Assembly (NCBI RefSeq): GCF_000192435.1
Contig: NZ_AEUD01000002.1
Location: 328,593 to 392,592, forward strand
Direction: 5' to 3'
From: Gordonia neofelifaecis NRRL B-59395
Lineage (GTDB): Bacteria; Actinomycetota; Actinomycetes; Mycobacteriales; Mycobacteriaceae
DNA length: 64,000 bases
The notes below the pieces were generated by a model. That model did no database searches. It was not told the DNA's origin and saw only the letters and a program-made list of their open reading frames with translations. The position numbers were made by a program, and so were the translations under genes. This document shows, one piece after another, positions 45,238 to 55,825 of the stretch (positions are counted from its first letter, which is position 1; every line of letters begins with the position of its first letter).

Positions 45238-45729
45238 GTGTCGACGAATGACGAGAACGAAGCACCAGAACCGACCCCGAGCGGCATCGACTCGGCGGCC
45301 CTCGAAGAGGCGACCGACCCGACTGCGCCGCTGAAAGCGGGACTGAAGTACGGCGTCTGCGGCCTCGGCATCCTCATCGTCGCAGGCCTGCTCATCTGGT
45401 GGCCCTGGAAGGGCGTGCCGGGACTGTGGGGTGTCCTCATCGGCGCCGCGATCGGAGGCGGGTTCATTCTGATCACCGTCATCACCATCCTGCTGACCGC
45501 GAAGGCCTCGCCGACAGTCGTCATGGGTGCGCTGATGGGCGGCTATCTGGTCAAAGTGGTCATCGTCATCGCCGTGACGGCGATTCTCAAGGACATGACC
45601 TTCTACAACAAGGGCGCGCTGGTCAGCATGTTGATCGGCGCGATCGTTCTGGTCCTGGGCAGTGAGCTGTGGGGTGTGCTGACCACCCGTCAGACCTACA
45701 TCGCACCGGAGTCCGACACCAAGGCTTGA
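45238..45729 (+). CDS. atpI: ATP synthase-associated membrane protein (AtpI-like)
   Basis: This 163-residue protein has an acidic cytoplasmic N-terminus (1-33) and four hydrophobic segments (GVCGLGILIVAGLLIWW; WGVLIGAAIGGGFILITVITILL; MGALMGGYLVKVVIVIAVTAIL; LVSMLIGAIVLVLGSELWGVL), matching the AtpI/Rv1303 position before atpB. AtpI is thought to help c-ring assembly or Mg2+ supply. TAACCT (45224-45229) ends 8 bases before the GTG, suggesting a leaderless start and a promoter inside this junction. Confidence 0.85.
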   Translation: MSTNDENEAPEPTPSGIDSAALEEATDPTAPLKAGLKYGVCGLGILIVAGLLIWWPWKGVPGLWGVLIGAAIGGGFILITVITILLTAKASPTVVMGALMGGYLVKVVIVIAVTAILKDMTFYNKGALVSMLIGAIVLVLGSELWGVLTTRQTYIAPESDTKA

Positions 45730-45970
45730 TTGTGACGAGCTTCACGAAGGGTCGCCTGACCAGCTACTACGACTGATAGTAGAACGATTGCATCGGGACG
45801 ATATGCAGATATTGTCGCCCCGGATTGGTCGCTGGGCCTTCTGACTTGCTAGTCTGCTTCCCGCGGGACGATGCGGCAATGTGCAGTTCAATGCACTGCG
45901 GCACCTCGCACACTGAACGATGGAACCCGCCTACTGAGAAGTTGCGCGGGCCCGAGAACGGGAGAGAACG
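45730..45970 (+). promoter_or_regulatory. Leader/promoter region of atpBEFHAGDC
   Basis: These 241 bases have no gene. TTGGTC (45825-45830), a 19-base spacer and TAGTCT (45850-45855) form a possible promoter. Inverted repeats CTACTA-N7-TAGTAG (45764-45782) and GTGCA-N6-TGCAC follow atpI and precede atpB. GGGAGAGAA just before 45971 is the atpB ribosome-binding site. The region separates atpI from the main operon and gives it its own transcript. Confidence 0.5.
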
Positions 45971-46759
45971 CTGAGCGCCACCCTCGCAGCCGAGTTCCAC
46001 GCACCGTCCCTGGATGACTTCTTCCCGCCGATGCTGTTCGGAGAAGGCACCTGGTGGGGAATGGACCGGCTCATGCTGATCCGAGTCGTCGTGGCGGTAC
46101 TCGTCGCGGCGTTTTTCGCGCTCGCTCTGCGCAGCCCCAAGCTCGTGCCGACCGGCCTGCAGAACATCGGTGAGAGCTTCATCGACTGGGTCCGTATCAA
46201 CATCGCCGAGGAGATCCTCGGTAAGGACAACGGCCGCAAGTTCCTGCCGATCATCGCCTCCATCTTCTTCGCGACGATCTTCTTGAACCTGACGTCGATC
46301 ATCCCGTTCTTGAACATCTCCTCGAACGCGCGCATCGGCATGCCGCTGGTGATGGCGCTGGCCGCTTACGTCACCTACTGCTGGGTGGGCATCTCCAAGT
46401 TCGGCTTCTTCGGCTTCATCAAGTCGTCGATCGTGCTTCCCGGTGTGCCGCTCCCGGTGCACTTCCTCCTGGTGCCCATCGAGTTCGTCTCGACGTTCAT
46501 CCTGCGGCCCTTCACGCTGACCGTCCGACTCATGGCCAACATGCTGTCCGGTCACATCATGCTGGCGCTGTTCTTCGCCGCCACGCAGTACTTCATCATC
46601 GACCAGAGCGGCATCTGGACGCTTGCCGGTCTGGGATCGCTCGTCGCGGCCATCGGCTTCACGTTCTTCGAGCTCCTGGTCATCGCGCTGCAGGCGTACA
46701 TCTTCGCTCTGCTGACCGCGGTGTACATCGACCAGTCGATCCACGCCGACTCGCACTGA
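45971..46759 (+). CDS. atpB: ATP synthase Fo subunit a, probable CTG start
   Basis: Subunit a (262 residues) forms the proton half-channels against the c-ring. It has five to six hydrophobic helices, the essential Arg in TLTVRLMANMLSGH (Arg186) and the late TFFELLVIALQAYIFALLTAVY. No ATG, GTG or TTG fits the N-terminus: the first in-frame ATG (46031) has no ribosome-binding site. A CTG at 45971 preceded by GGGAGAGAACG gives MSATLAAEFHAPSLDDFFPP, the expected N-terminus for this group. I therefore infer non-canonical initiation at CTG. atpE follows after 98 bases. Confidence 0.85.
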   Translation: MSATLAAEFHAPSLDDFFPPMLFGEGTWWGMDRLMLIRVVVAVLVAAFFALALRSPKLVPTGLQNIGESFIDWVRINIAEEILGKDNGRKFLPIIASIFFATIFLNLTSIIPFLNISSNARIGMPLVMALAAYVTYCWVGISKFGFFGFIKSSIVLPGVPLPVHFLLVPIEFVSTFILRPFTLTVRLMANMLSGHIMLALFFAATQYFIIDQSGIWTLAGLGSLVAAIGFTFFELLVIALQAYIFALLTAVYIDQSIHADSH

Positions 46760-46767
46760 CCGAATAA

Positions 46768-47100
<333 letters not shown>

Positions 47101-47114
47101 TAAGAGACCACGAC

Positions 47115-47669
47115 ATGATCAACACCAGTTTGATTCTCGCCGCTGAAGACGAGAGCAAGAACCCACTCCTTCCCGAGTGGTACGACATCACCTGGTCGCT
47201 GGTCGCCTTCGCCGTCGTCCTCTTCGTCTTCTGGAAGTTCGTCATCCCGAAGTACCGCAAGGTGCTCGACGAGCGTCACGACACGATCGAGGGCGGTATC
47301 GCCCGCGCCGAGGCGGCTCAGGCCGAAGCGGCTCAGCAGCTGGCGGCTTACCGCGAGCAGCTCGCAGGCGCTCGTGAAGAGGCTGCTGCCATCCGTGACG
47401 AGGCACGCACCCAGGGTGCGCAGATCGTCTCGGACATGAAGGCTCAGGCCAGCACCGAGAGCGACCGGATCATCGCCAACGGCAACGCCCAGCTCGACGC
47501 GCAGCGTCAGCAGGTCGTCTCCGAACTGCGCGGTGACCTCGGCAAGCTGTCGGTCGATCTGGCCGAGAAGCTGGTCGGTGCGTCCCTGTCGGACGACGTC
47601 AAGCAGGCTGGAACCGTCGATCGGTTCCTGGCTGAACTGGACGGCGTGTCGAACGAGACCGCCAAGTAA
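47115..47669 (+). CDS. atpF: ATP synthase Fo subunit b
   Basis: This 184-residue peripheral stalk subunit has one membrane helix ([23 protein letters not shown]), then a long Ala/Glu/Gln/Arg coiled coil (about 45-150) and a delta-contacting end. The start is the ATG at 47115, 14 bases after atpE. Unlike mycobacteria, the next gene is not a b-delta fusion, so this is probably the only b subunit gene and the b dimer would be homomeric. Confidence 0.94.
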   Translation: MINTSLILAAEDESKNPLLPEWYDITWSLVAFAVVLFVFWKFVIPKYRKVLDERHDTIEGGIARAEAAQAEAAQQLAAYREQLAGAREEAAAIRDEARTQGAQIVSDMKAQASTESDRIIANGNAQLDAQRQQVVSELRGDLGKLSVDLAEKLVGASLSDDVKQAGTVDRFLAELDGVSNETAK

Positions 47670-47793
47670 TCCGATGGATACACCGATGGTGCGGGCCGGC
47701 GAGGGGACCGGAGAGATCTCCGTCCCTCGCTCCGCCACATCCGAGGCAAGCCGACTCCCAGGCGGGATCCGCCTAGACAAGGAATGTAGCTAG

Positions 47794-48612
47794 ATGTACG
47801 CAGCGTCAAGCCGCGAAGCCCTCGAAGGGGCCCGCGTTGAGCTGGAGACCATCCTTCGTGGGGCCGCCGCATCGACCGATGCGGTGACCGTCGGCGAGGA
47901 ACTGCTGTCGGTGTCCGACGCCGTCAGCGGTGACCGTTCGCTGCGCATCGCGCTGGCCGACTCGAGCACCGCACCCGACAACCGGGCCGCGGTCGCCGAC
48001 AAGGTCCTGACCGGCAAGGTCTCTGACACCACCCGTTCCGTCGTCTCCTCGACCGCGGCACGCACCTGGTCCAGCGACGCCGATCTGGTCGAAGGCCTCC
48101 GTCAGCTCGGCCGCGAGGCCCTGCTGCAGGCTGCCAAGGCCGCAGGCAAGTCCGATACCGTCGAAGACGAGCTGTTCCGCCTCGCCCGCGTGATCAAGGG
48201 CGACACGGCACTGGAGCAGGCACTGACCGACCGTGCCCGCACCACCGCCGATCGCACCGCGCTGCTGCGCAAGCTGATCGACGGCAAGGTGGAGCCGATC
48301 ACCGAGCGTCTGGCCGTCAATGCGGTCGCGACGACCGATGAGCTCCCCGGCGATGCGATCGACGAGCTGTCGCAGCTGGCCGCGGCCAGCAACGGCCGCA
48401 AGGTCGCCTACGTCGCCAGTGCCGGTGAGCTGTCGAGCGAGCAGCGCAATCAGCTCGCCGCGAAGCTCGCCGAGATCTACTCGGCACCCGTCACCCTGCA
48501 TGTCGACATCGACCCCGAGCTCCTCGGCGGCGTTGTGATCCGCGTGGGCGACGAGCGCATCGACGGCAGCATCTCGGGCAAGATCGCGACGCTGCGTCGC
48601 GGCCTGCGGTAG
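47794..48612 (+). CDS. atpH: ATP synthase F1 subunit delta
   Basis: This 272-residue subunit links the stalk to the F1 head. It has an N-terminal helical domain about 1-110 and a C-terminal segment SAPVTLHVDIDPELLGGVVIRVGDERIDGS, the family signature. Length is larger than E. coli delta (177) but shorter than the mycobacterial b-delta fusion, and there is no membrane helix. The ATG at 47794 has AAGGAATG upstream. The preceding 124 bases hold a small hairpin (47701-47728) but no gene. Confidence 0.93.
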   Translation: MYAASSREALEGARVELETILRGAAASTDAVTVGEELLSVSDAVSGDRSLRIALADSSTAPDNRAAVADKVLTGKVSDTTRSVVSSTAARTWSSDADLVEGLRQLGREALLQAAKAAGKSDTVEDELFRLARVIKGDTALEQALTDRARTTADRTALLRKLIDGKVEPITERLAVNAVATTDELPGDAIDELSQLAAASNGRKVAYVASAGELSSEQRNQLAAKLAEIYSAPVTLHVDIDPELLGGVVIRVGDERIDGSISGKIATLRRGLR

Positions 48613-48678
48613 CACCATCGCACGCCACCACTAACGATTCCCAAGACCAAGAACCAGAAAGCCAGGAAGAGCAGGAAC

Positions 48679-50313
48679 ATGGCGGAGTTGACCATCTCCT
48701 CCGATGAAATTCGGAGCGCGATCGCAAGTTACACCGAAGACGTGGGCAACCAGGCCTCGCGCGAAGAGATCGGCACCGTCACTGACACCGGTGACGGCAT
48801 CGCTCACGTCAGCGGCCTTCCGGGTGCCATGGCCAACGAGCTGCTGGAGTTTCCCGGCGGCATCCGCGGTGTCGCACTGAACCTCGACCTGGATGAGGTC
48901 GGCGCCGTCATCCTCGGTGACTCGGAGAACATCGAAGAGGGCCAGGAAGTCAAGCGCACCGGCAACGTCCTGTCGGTCCCGGTCGGCGACAAGTTCCTCG
49001 GTCGCGTCATCGACCCGCTGGGCGCACCGATCGACGGACTGGGCGCCATCGAGTCCGAGGGCGACCGCGTCCTCGAGCTCCAGGCAGCCTCCGTCCTCGA
49101 GCGTCAGCCGGTCGAGGAGTCCCTCGCCACCGGCATCAAGGCCGTCGACGCCATGACCGCGATCGGCCGCGGCCAGCGCCAGCTGGTCATCGGTGACCGC
49201 AAGACCGGTAAGACCGCGCTCTGCATCGACGCCATCCTGAACCAGAAGGCCAACTGGGCGACGGGCGATCCGGAGAAGCAGGTCCGCTGCATCTACGTCG
49301 CCGTCGGTCAGAAGGGTTCGACCATCGCCGGCGTCAAGTCCGCCCTCGAGGAGGCCGGCGCGATGGAGTACACCACCATCGTCGCCGCACCGGCATCCGA
49401 TTCGGCCGGCTTCAAGTGGCTGGCTCCGTACACCGGTTCGGCCCTCGGCCAGCACTGGATGTACCAGGGCAAGCACGTCCTCATCGTGTTCGACGACCTG
49501 TCGAAGCAGGCCGAGGCCTACCGCGCCATCTCGCTGCTGCTGCGTCGCCCGCCGGGCCGCGAGGCTTACCCGGGTGACGTCTTCTACCTGCACTCGCGTC
49601 TGCTGGAGCGTTGCGCGAAGCTGTCCGACGAGCTCGGCGGCGGCTCGATGACCGGTCTGCCGATCATCGAGACCAAGGCCAACGACGTCTCGGCGTTCAT
49701 CCCGACCAACGTCATCTCGATCACCGACGGTCAGGTCTTCCTGGAGTCGGACCTGTTCAACAAGGGCGTCCGTCCGGCCATCAACGTCGGCATCTCGGTC
49801 TCGCGTGTCGGTGGCGCCGCGCAGACCAAGGGCCTCAAGGACGTGTCCGGCTCGCTGCGTCTGGAGCTCGCTCAGTTCCGTGAGCTGGAGGCCTTCTCGG
49901 CCTTCGCCTCGGACCTGGACGCCGCATCGAAGGCACAGCTCGAGCGCGGCGCCCGCTGGGTGGAGCTGCTCAAGCAGGACCAGTACAGCCCGGTCGCCGT
50001 CGAGGACCAGATCGTGTCGCTCTACCTCTGCGGTGAAGGCTTCATGGACTCGGTTCCGGTCGCGGACGTGCGTCGCTTCGAGGCCGAGCTGCTCGGCGAG
50101 CTGCACCACACCGCCTCGGGCGTCTACAGCAACATCGCCGGCGGCAAGAAGCTGACCGCCGACGACAAGGCCGCTCTCGCGACCGCGACGAACAACTTCA
50201 AGGCAGGCTTCATCGCCGCCGACGGGAGCCGTGTGGTCGACGTCGACGCCGATCCGCTGGCCGCCGAAGACGTCGAGCCCGAGACGATCCGAGTGACGAA
50301 GAAGCAGAAGTAA
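48679..50313 (+). CDS. atpA: ATP synthase F1 subunit alpha
   Basis: This 544-residue subunit carries the non-catalytic nucleotide site: P-loop [10 protein letters not shown] (about 172) and the [17 protein letters not shown] signature with the arginine finger. A C-terminal tail after [13 protein letters not shown] (roughly the last 40 residues, Asp/Glu-rich then KKQK) is the actinobacterial extension that suppresses ATP hydrolysis in mycobacteria. The ATG has AGGAAGAGCAGG upstream. atpG starts 1 base after the stop. Confidence 0.96.
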   Translation: MAELTISSDEIRSAIASYTEDVGNQASREEIGTVTDTGDGIAHVSGLPGAMANELLEFPGGIRGVALNLDLDEVGAVILGDSENIEEGQEVKRTGNVLSVPVGDKFLGRVIDPLGAPIDGLGAIESEGDRVLELQAASVLERQPVEESLATGIKAVDAMTAIGRGQRQLVIGDRKTGKTALCIDAILNQKANWATGDPEKQVRCIYVAVGQKGSTIAGVKSALEEAGAMEYTTIVAAPASDSAGFKWLAPYTGSALGQHWMYQGKHVLIVFDDLSKQAEAYRAISLLLRRPPGREAYPGDVFYLHSRLLERCAKLSDELGGGSMTGLPIIETKANDVSAFIPTNVISITDGQVFLESDLFNKGVRPAINVGISVSRVGGAAQTKGLKDVSGSLRLELAQFRELEAFSAFASDLDAASKAQLERGARWVELLKQDQYSPVAVEDQIVSLYLCGEGFMDSVPVADVRRFEAELLGELHHTASGVYSNIAGGKKLTADDKAALATATNNFKAGFIAADGSRVVDVDADPLAAEDVEPETIRVTKKQK

Positions 50314-50314
50314 C

Positions 50315-51268
50315 ATGGCAACCATTCGGGAGCTGCGCTCACGGATCAAGTCGATTCAATCGACTAAGAAGATCACGAAGGCGCAAGAGCTGATCGCGAC
50401 CTCGCGGATCACCAAGGCACAGGCACGGGTGGCTGCCGCCCGTCCCTACGCCCAGGAGATCACCCGGGTCGTCACGACGCTGGCGAACGCCTCGACGTCG
50501 CTGGACAGCCCGCTGCTGACCGATCGGGAGAACCCGCGCCGTGCCGCCGTCCTGGTCGTGACCAGCGACAGCGGCCAGTGTGGCGGCTACAACTCGAACG
50601 TGCTCAAGGAGACCGAGGAACTTCTCTCGCTCCTGCGCAGCGAGGGCAAAGAGCCGGTCGTGTACGTGATGGGCCGTAAGGGCATCGGGTACTACACCTT
50701 CCGCGAGCGTCCTGTCGCCGCGGGCTGGTCGGGCTTCTCTCAGCAGCCGAACTTCTCCGACAGCGCGGCCGCCGTCCACCATCTGGTGGACTCGTTCCTC
50801 GCCGGTTCGGGTGAGACGGTGGCGCTGCCGGGCGGTGGAGAGGTCGAGGGCGTCGACGAACTGCACATCGTCTACACGCGTTTCGTGTCGATGCTGACGC
50901 AGAAGCCGGTGGTTCGCCGCATGGCGCCGATCGACGTCGAGTTCGAGGTCGAGCATCTGAACATGGGGGAGGACATCCTCGAGGACTCCGCCAACGCCGT
51001 CGTCACGGCTGAGGTGGACTTCGAACCCGAGCCCAAGGAACTGCTCGACGCACTGCTGCCCAAGTACGTCGCGTCGCGCATCTTCGCTGCGCTGCTCGAG
51101 TCGGCGGCATCGGAGAACGCGGCACGTCGTACCGCCATGAAGGCGGCGACCGACAACGCCACCGAGCTCGAGAAGACCCTGTCCCGTCAGGCCAACGCGG
51201 CCCGTCAGGCGCAGATCACCCAGGAAATCAGCGAGATCGTCGGCGGCGTCGAGGCGCTGGCGAACTGA
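50315..51268 (+). CDS. atpG: ATP synthase F1 subunit gamma
   Basis: This 317-residue rotor shaft has N- and C-terminal coiled-coil helices ([21 protein letters not shown] and [37 protein letters not shown]). The middle holds an extra loop, [20 protein letters not shown] (about 169-190), corresponding to the insert known in mycobacterial gamma. It is longer than E. coli gamma (287). The start lies immediately after atpA. Confidence 0.95.
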   Translation: MATIRELRSRIKSIQSTKKITKAQELIATSRITKAQARVAAARPYAQEITRVVTTLANASTSLDSPLLTDRENPRRAAVLVVTSDSGQCGGYNSNVLKETEELLSLLRSEGKEPVVYVMGRKGIGYYTFRERPVAAGWSGFSQQPNFSDSAAAVHHLVDSFLAGSGETVALPGGGEVEGVDELHIVYTRFVSMLTQKPVVRRMAPIDVEFEVEHLNMGEDILEDSANAVVTAEVDFEPEPKELLDALLPKYVASRIFAALLESAASENAARRTAMKAATDNATELEKTLSRQANAARQAQITQEISEIVGGVEALAN

Positions 51269-52753
<1,485 letters not shown>

Positions 52754-52762
52754 TCACCCGCC

Positions 52763-53140
52763 ATGGCTGACAAGACTTTCCGACTCTCGGTCGTCTCGCC
52801 GGACTCCGAGCTGTACTCCGGCGATGCGACGTTCCTCGTGGCACAGACGACGGTCGGCGAGCTGGGCATCCTCGCGAGCCACGCGCCGATGCTCGCCGAG
52901 CTCGCGCCCGGCGGCTTCGTCAAGGTGACCGAGGCCTCCGGCAACCAGACGGCGATCGCCGTGCAGGGCGGGTTCCTGTCCGTGACCGGTGATTCGATCA
53001 CGGTGCTGGCCGAGGCCGCTCAGTTCGTCTCCGACATCGACGTCGCCGCCGAGCGCGCGGTGCTGGAGTCGGCAGCCGAGGGCAGCGAGGAGTACCTCGC
53101 CGCCAGGTCCCGGGTCCGCGCAGTGGAAGCTGTGGCCTGA
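52763..53140 (+). CDS. atpC: ATP synthase F1 subunit epsilon
   Basis: This 125-residue subunit has an N-terminal beta-sandwich (FRLSVVSPDSELYSGDATFLVAQTTVGELGILASHAPM) and a short C-terminal helical part. The C-terminal helices are shortened relative to E. coli epsilon, as in mycobacteria. It is the last gene of the operon, with a 19-bp hairpin 40 bases later. Confidence 0.94.
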   Translation: MADKTFRLSVVSPDSELYSGDATFLVAQTTVGELGILASHAPMLAELAPGGFVKVTEASGNQTAIAVQGGFLSVTGDSITVLAEAAQFVSDIDVAAERAVLESAAEGSEEYLAARSRVRAVEAVA

Positions 53141-53179
53141 TCCGGAACTGCGACCCGCTTCGCACATGATGTGACATAC

Positions 53180-53220
53180 ACGACGACAGCCGTCCTGCAC
53201 AGCAGGGCGGCTGTCGTCGT
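53180..53220 (+). terminator. ATP synthase operon terminator
   Basis: A 19-bp stem (53180-53198 with 53202-53220, one G-T pair) with an ACA triloop is the strongest hairpin in the window. It lies 40 bases after the atpC stop. Confidence 0.9.
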
Positions 53221-53270
53221 CTCAGGAAGGGCTTAACCGTCGTCGTGTATACCTGCATGTGAGGAGGTTG

Positions 53271-53726
53271 ATGGGGTTGGCATTGTGGGTGTGGATCATC
53301 ATCGGCGTCGTCGTGGCGGGATTCTTCGTCGCCGCAGGCGTCGTCTACCGCTTGGTCGAGGTGAGACGTGCCGGTACGCCGGTGCTGCTCCGCTCGCTGC
53401 CCGCCGACGCCGACGAGGGCTGGCGCCACGGATCCGTTCAGTACGGAGACGACAATCTGACCTACTATCGCCTCAGCTCATTGCGTCCCGGCCCCACCGT
53501 GAGCATGTCCCGACGACGGATCGAGATCGTCGGCCGCCGACGCCCGGTCGGGACGGAACTCGAGATCATGGATGACGACTTCGGCATAGTCGAACTCGCG
53601 ATCGGCCGGTCGGGCCGCGGCGGCCGCTACGAACTGGGCATGAGTCCGGCGGTGTCGACGGCGTTTCAGTCGTGGATCGAGGCACGCGCGCCGCAGCGGT
53701 CGCGCAGGCGCCGCCCGGCGGCGTGA
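53271..53726 (+). CDS. DUF2550 family membrane protein (Rv1312-like)
   Basis: This protein of about 151 residues has a single N-terminal helix (LALWVWIIIGVVVAGFFVAAGVVYRL) and a cytoplasmic basic domain with GWRHGSVQYGDDNLTYYRLSSLRPGP and an Arg-rich tail, the DUF2550 pattern. It lies after atpC as Rv1312 does. Start choice is open: AGGAGG at 53262-53267 is only 3 bases from ATG 53271 and 9 bases from a TTG at 53277, while GTG 53259 is further upstream. TATACC (53248-53253) may be a -10. The function is unknown. Confidence 0.8.
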   Translation: MGLALWVWIIIGVVVAGFFVAAGVVYRLVEVRRAGTPVLLRSLPADADEGWRHGSVQYGDDNLTYYRLSSLRPGPTVSMSRRRIEIVGRRRPVGTELEIMDDDFGIVELAIGRSGRGGRYELGMSPAVSTAFQSWIEARAPQRSRRRRPAA

Positions 53727-53740
53727 CTCGGCCCTGCTGA

Positions 53741-54331
53741 TCAGCGGTCGCGTTCGCCGCCCGGTACCCACTTCACATCGGCGACGCCCGCGCGCACGTT
53801 CGCGACACGGCCGAGGATGAACAGCAGATCCGACAGCCTGTTCAGGTACTTGGCCGGAAGCACCGACGAGTCGTCGGGGTGTTCGCCGATCGCCGCCCAC
53901 GCCGATCGCTCGGCCCGTCGGGTCACCACCCGTGCCTGGTGCAGGTAGGCCGACAGCGCGGTGCCGCCGGGAAGGATGAACGAGTCCAGTGGTTCGAGCT
54001 CGGCGCCGAAGGCGTCGCACCACTTCTCCAGGGCCTCGATGTAGTCGGGTTCGATTCGCAGGGGCGGGTACTTGGGATCCGCCACCACCGGTGTCGACAG
54101 ATCGGCGCCGGCGTCGAAGAGATCGTTCTGCACCGTCGTCAGCACCGAGGCGATGTCCGCGGGGACCTCGCCGCTGAGGGTCAGGGCCGCGCCGATCGCC
54201 GCGTTGGCCTCGTCGCAGTCGGCGTAGGCGACCACGCGAGCGTCCGTCTTCGGGACGCGGGAGAAGTCGGAGAGTCCGGTCGTGCCGTCGTCGCCGGTGC
54301 GGGTGTAGATGCGAGTGAGATGGACTGCCAT
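53741..54331 (-). CDS. Cob(I)alamin adenosyltransferase, PduO type
   Basis: This 196-residue enzyme attaches the adenosyl group to cobalamin. It has the ATP-binding N-terminus YTRTGDDGTTGLSDFSRVPKTDARVVAYADCDEANAAIG and the C-terminal helical RRAERSAWAAI...YLNRLSDLLFILGRVAN. It trimerises in known homologues, and its position matches Rv1314c. The start is the ATG at 54331 with TAGGTT 7 bases upstream and no ribosome-binding site, so it is probably leaderless, divergent from leaderless murA within 38 bases. Confidence 0.93.
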   Translation of the reverse strand: MAVHLTRIYTRTGDDGTTGLSDFSRVPKTDARVVAYADCDEANAAIGAALTLSGEVPADIASVLTTVQNDLFDAGADLSTPVVADPKYPPLRIEPDYIEALEKWCDAFGAELEPLDSFILPGGTALSAYLHQARVVTRRAERSAWAAIGEHPDDSSVLPAKYLNRLSDLLFILGRVANVRAGVADVKWVPGGERDR

Positions 54332-54368
54332 GTCTGTCAACCTACGCGTCCGGCGATAAGCTGTGTGC

Positions 54369-55625
54369 GTGAGTGATCGCTACTTGGTTACCGGTGGGGC
54401 ACGACTGGCTGGAGAGGTGACTGTTGGAGGAGCCAAGAACAGCGTTCTGAAGCTGATGGCGGCGGCGCTGCTCGCCGAGGGGAGGACGGTGCTGACGAAC
54501 GCGCCCGAGATCGCCGACGTGCCGCTGATGGCGGACGTCCTGCGCGGTCTGGGCGCCGAGGTCGTCATCGAGGGGGACGTCGTCACCATCGACGTCCCCG
54601 CAGAACCCGAGTATCACGCCGACTTCGACGCGGTGAAGCAGTTCCGCGCCTCGGTGTGCGTCCTCGGCCCGTTGATGGCGCGGAGGCACCGCGCGGTGGT
54701 GGCGCTGCCCGGCGGCGACGCCATCGGCTCGCGTCCTCTCGACATGCATCAGGCGGGTCTGCGTGCGCTCGGCGCGCAGAGCGCCATCGAGCACGGGTGC
54801 GTGGTCGCCGAAGCGGAGGCCCTGACCGGCGCGGCCGTCGCGCTCGAGTTCCCGTCTGTCGGCGCGACCGAGAACATCCTGATGGCCGCGGTGCTCGCCG
54901 ACGGGGTCACGACCATCGACAACGCCGCTCGCGAGCCGGAGATCGTCGATCTCTGCGAGATGCTGATCGAGATGGGCGCGCGGATCGACGGCGCGGGTTC
55001 GCCCACGCTCACCGTGACCGGGGTCACCTCGTTGACCCCGACCCGCCATCATGTCGTCGGGGACCGGATCGTGGCGGGCACGTGGGGCGTGGCGGCGGCG
55101 ATGACGCGTGGCGACATCCGGGTGCGCGGGGTGGATCCCGACCACCTGCGGCTCGTGCTGAAGAAGCTCGAGGACGCCGGTGCCGTCGTGGAGCGGTTCG
55201 ACGACGGATTCCGCGTGGCGCAGGCGACGCGCCCGGTGGCGGTGAACACGGCGACGCTGCCGTATCCGGGCTATCCGACGGACATGCAGCCGATGGCGAT
55301 CGGCCTCGCGGCGGTCTCCGACGGGATGTCGATGATCACCGAGAACGTCTTCGAGGCGCGGTTCCGGTTCGTCGAGGAGATGGTCCGGCTCGGCGCCGAC
55401 GCGCGTACCGACGGCCACCACGCGGTCATCCGCGGGGTCGAGGCCCTGTCGAGCGCACCCGTGTGGTCGTCGGACATCCGGGCCGGCGTCGGCCTCGTGC
55501 TGGCCGGACTGGTCGCCGACGGGGTCACCGAGGTACACGACGTCGAGCACATCGATCGCGGTTACCCGAACTTCGAGCAGCAGTTGATCGACCTCGGCGG
55601 AAAGATCGAGCGCGCGGTGGGCTGA
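54369..55625 (+). CDS. murA: UDP-N-acetylglucosamine 1-carboxyvinyltransferase
   Basis: This 418-residue enzyme commits UDP-GlcNAc to peptidoglycan with phosphoenolpyruvate. Lys23-Asn24 in [10 protein letters not shown] bind substrate. The loop [11 protein letters not shown] carries Asp117 where most bacteria have the fosfomycin-target Cys115, as in mycobacteria, so natural fosfomycin resistance is expected. GTG 54369 is the start (parallel to MurA of M. tuberculosis). TAAGCT (54357-54362) lies 6 bases upstream and there is no ribosome-binding site, so it is probably leaderless. Confidence 0.96.
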   Translation: MSDRYLVTGGARLAGEVTVGGAKNSVLKLMAAALLAEGRTVLTNAPEIADVPLMADVLRGLGAEVVIEGDVVTIDVPAEPEYHADFDAVKQFRASVCVLGPLMARRHRAVVALPGGDAIGSRPLDMHQAGLRALGAQSAIEHGCVVAEAEALTGAAVALEFPSVGATENILMAAVLADGVTTIDNAAREPEIVDLCEMLIEMGARIDGAGSPTLTVTGVTSLTPTRHHVVGDRIVAGTWGVAAAMTRGDIRVRGVDPDHLRLVLKKLEDAGAVVERFDDGFRVAQATRPVAVNTATLPYPGYPTDMQPMAIGLAAVSDGMSMITENVFEARFRFVEEMVRLGADARTDGHHAVIRGVEALSSAPVWSSDIRAGVGLVLAGLVADGVTEVHDVEHIDRGYPNFEQQLIDLGGKIERAVG

Positions 55626-55668
55626 CCGAGGGGCGATCGAGCGCGCCGTCGGGCAACCGGCTCCATCA

Positions 55669-55686
55669 CCTGTCCGATCGGACAGG
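55669..55686. promoter_or_regulatory. 18-bp palindrome upstream of the methanol dehydrogenase gene
   Basis: CCTGTCCGATCGGACAGG is a perfect palindrome, 140 bases before the mdo ATG, within the 200-base murA-mdo gap. The half-site CCTGTC recurs twice, with GACAGG, upstream of the mftM-like gene (63851-63884). It is a candidate binding site for the LuxR-type response regulator of this cluster. Confidence 0.55.
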
Positions 55687-55825
55687 GACACTCCTGCCCT
55701 CCCGGGCTGATCTCTCCGGCACCCGGTCAGGTGCTCTTGTCGACGCCATGTGACGTCGAACACGCTGGTGAGGACAGTTCGGCACGGGCCAGTGCCGGGC
55801 ACTCTCACCGAAGGAGCTGACCCCC

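Noticed and set aside
45971-46031. A frameshift or missing 5' end in atpB
   Set aside because: The frame is intact upstream to a CTG with a good ribosome-binding site, so a non-canonical start explains it.
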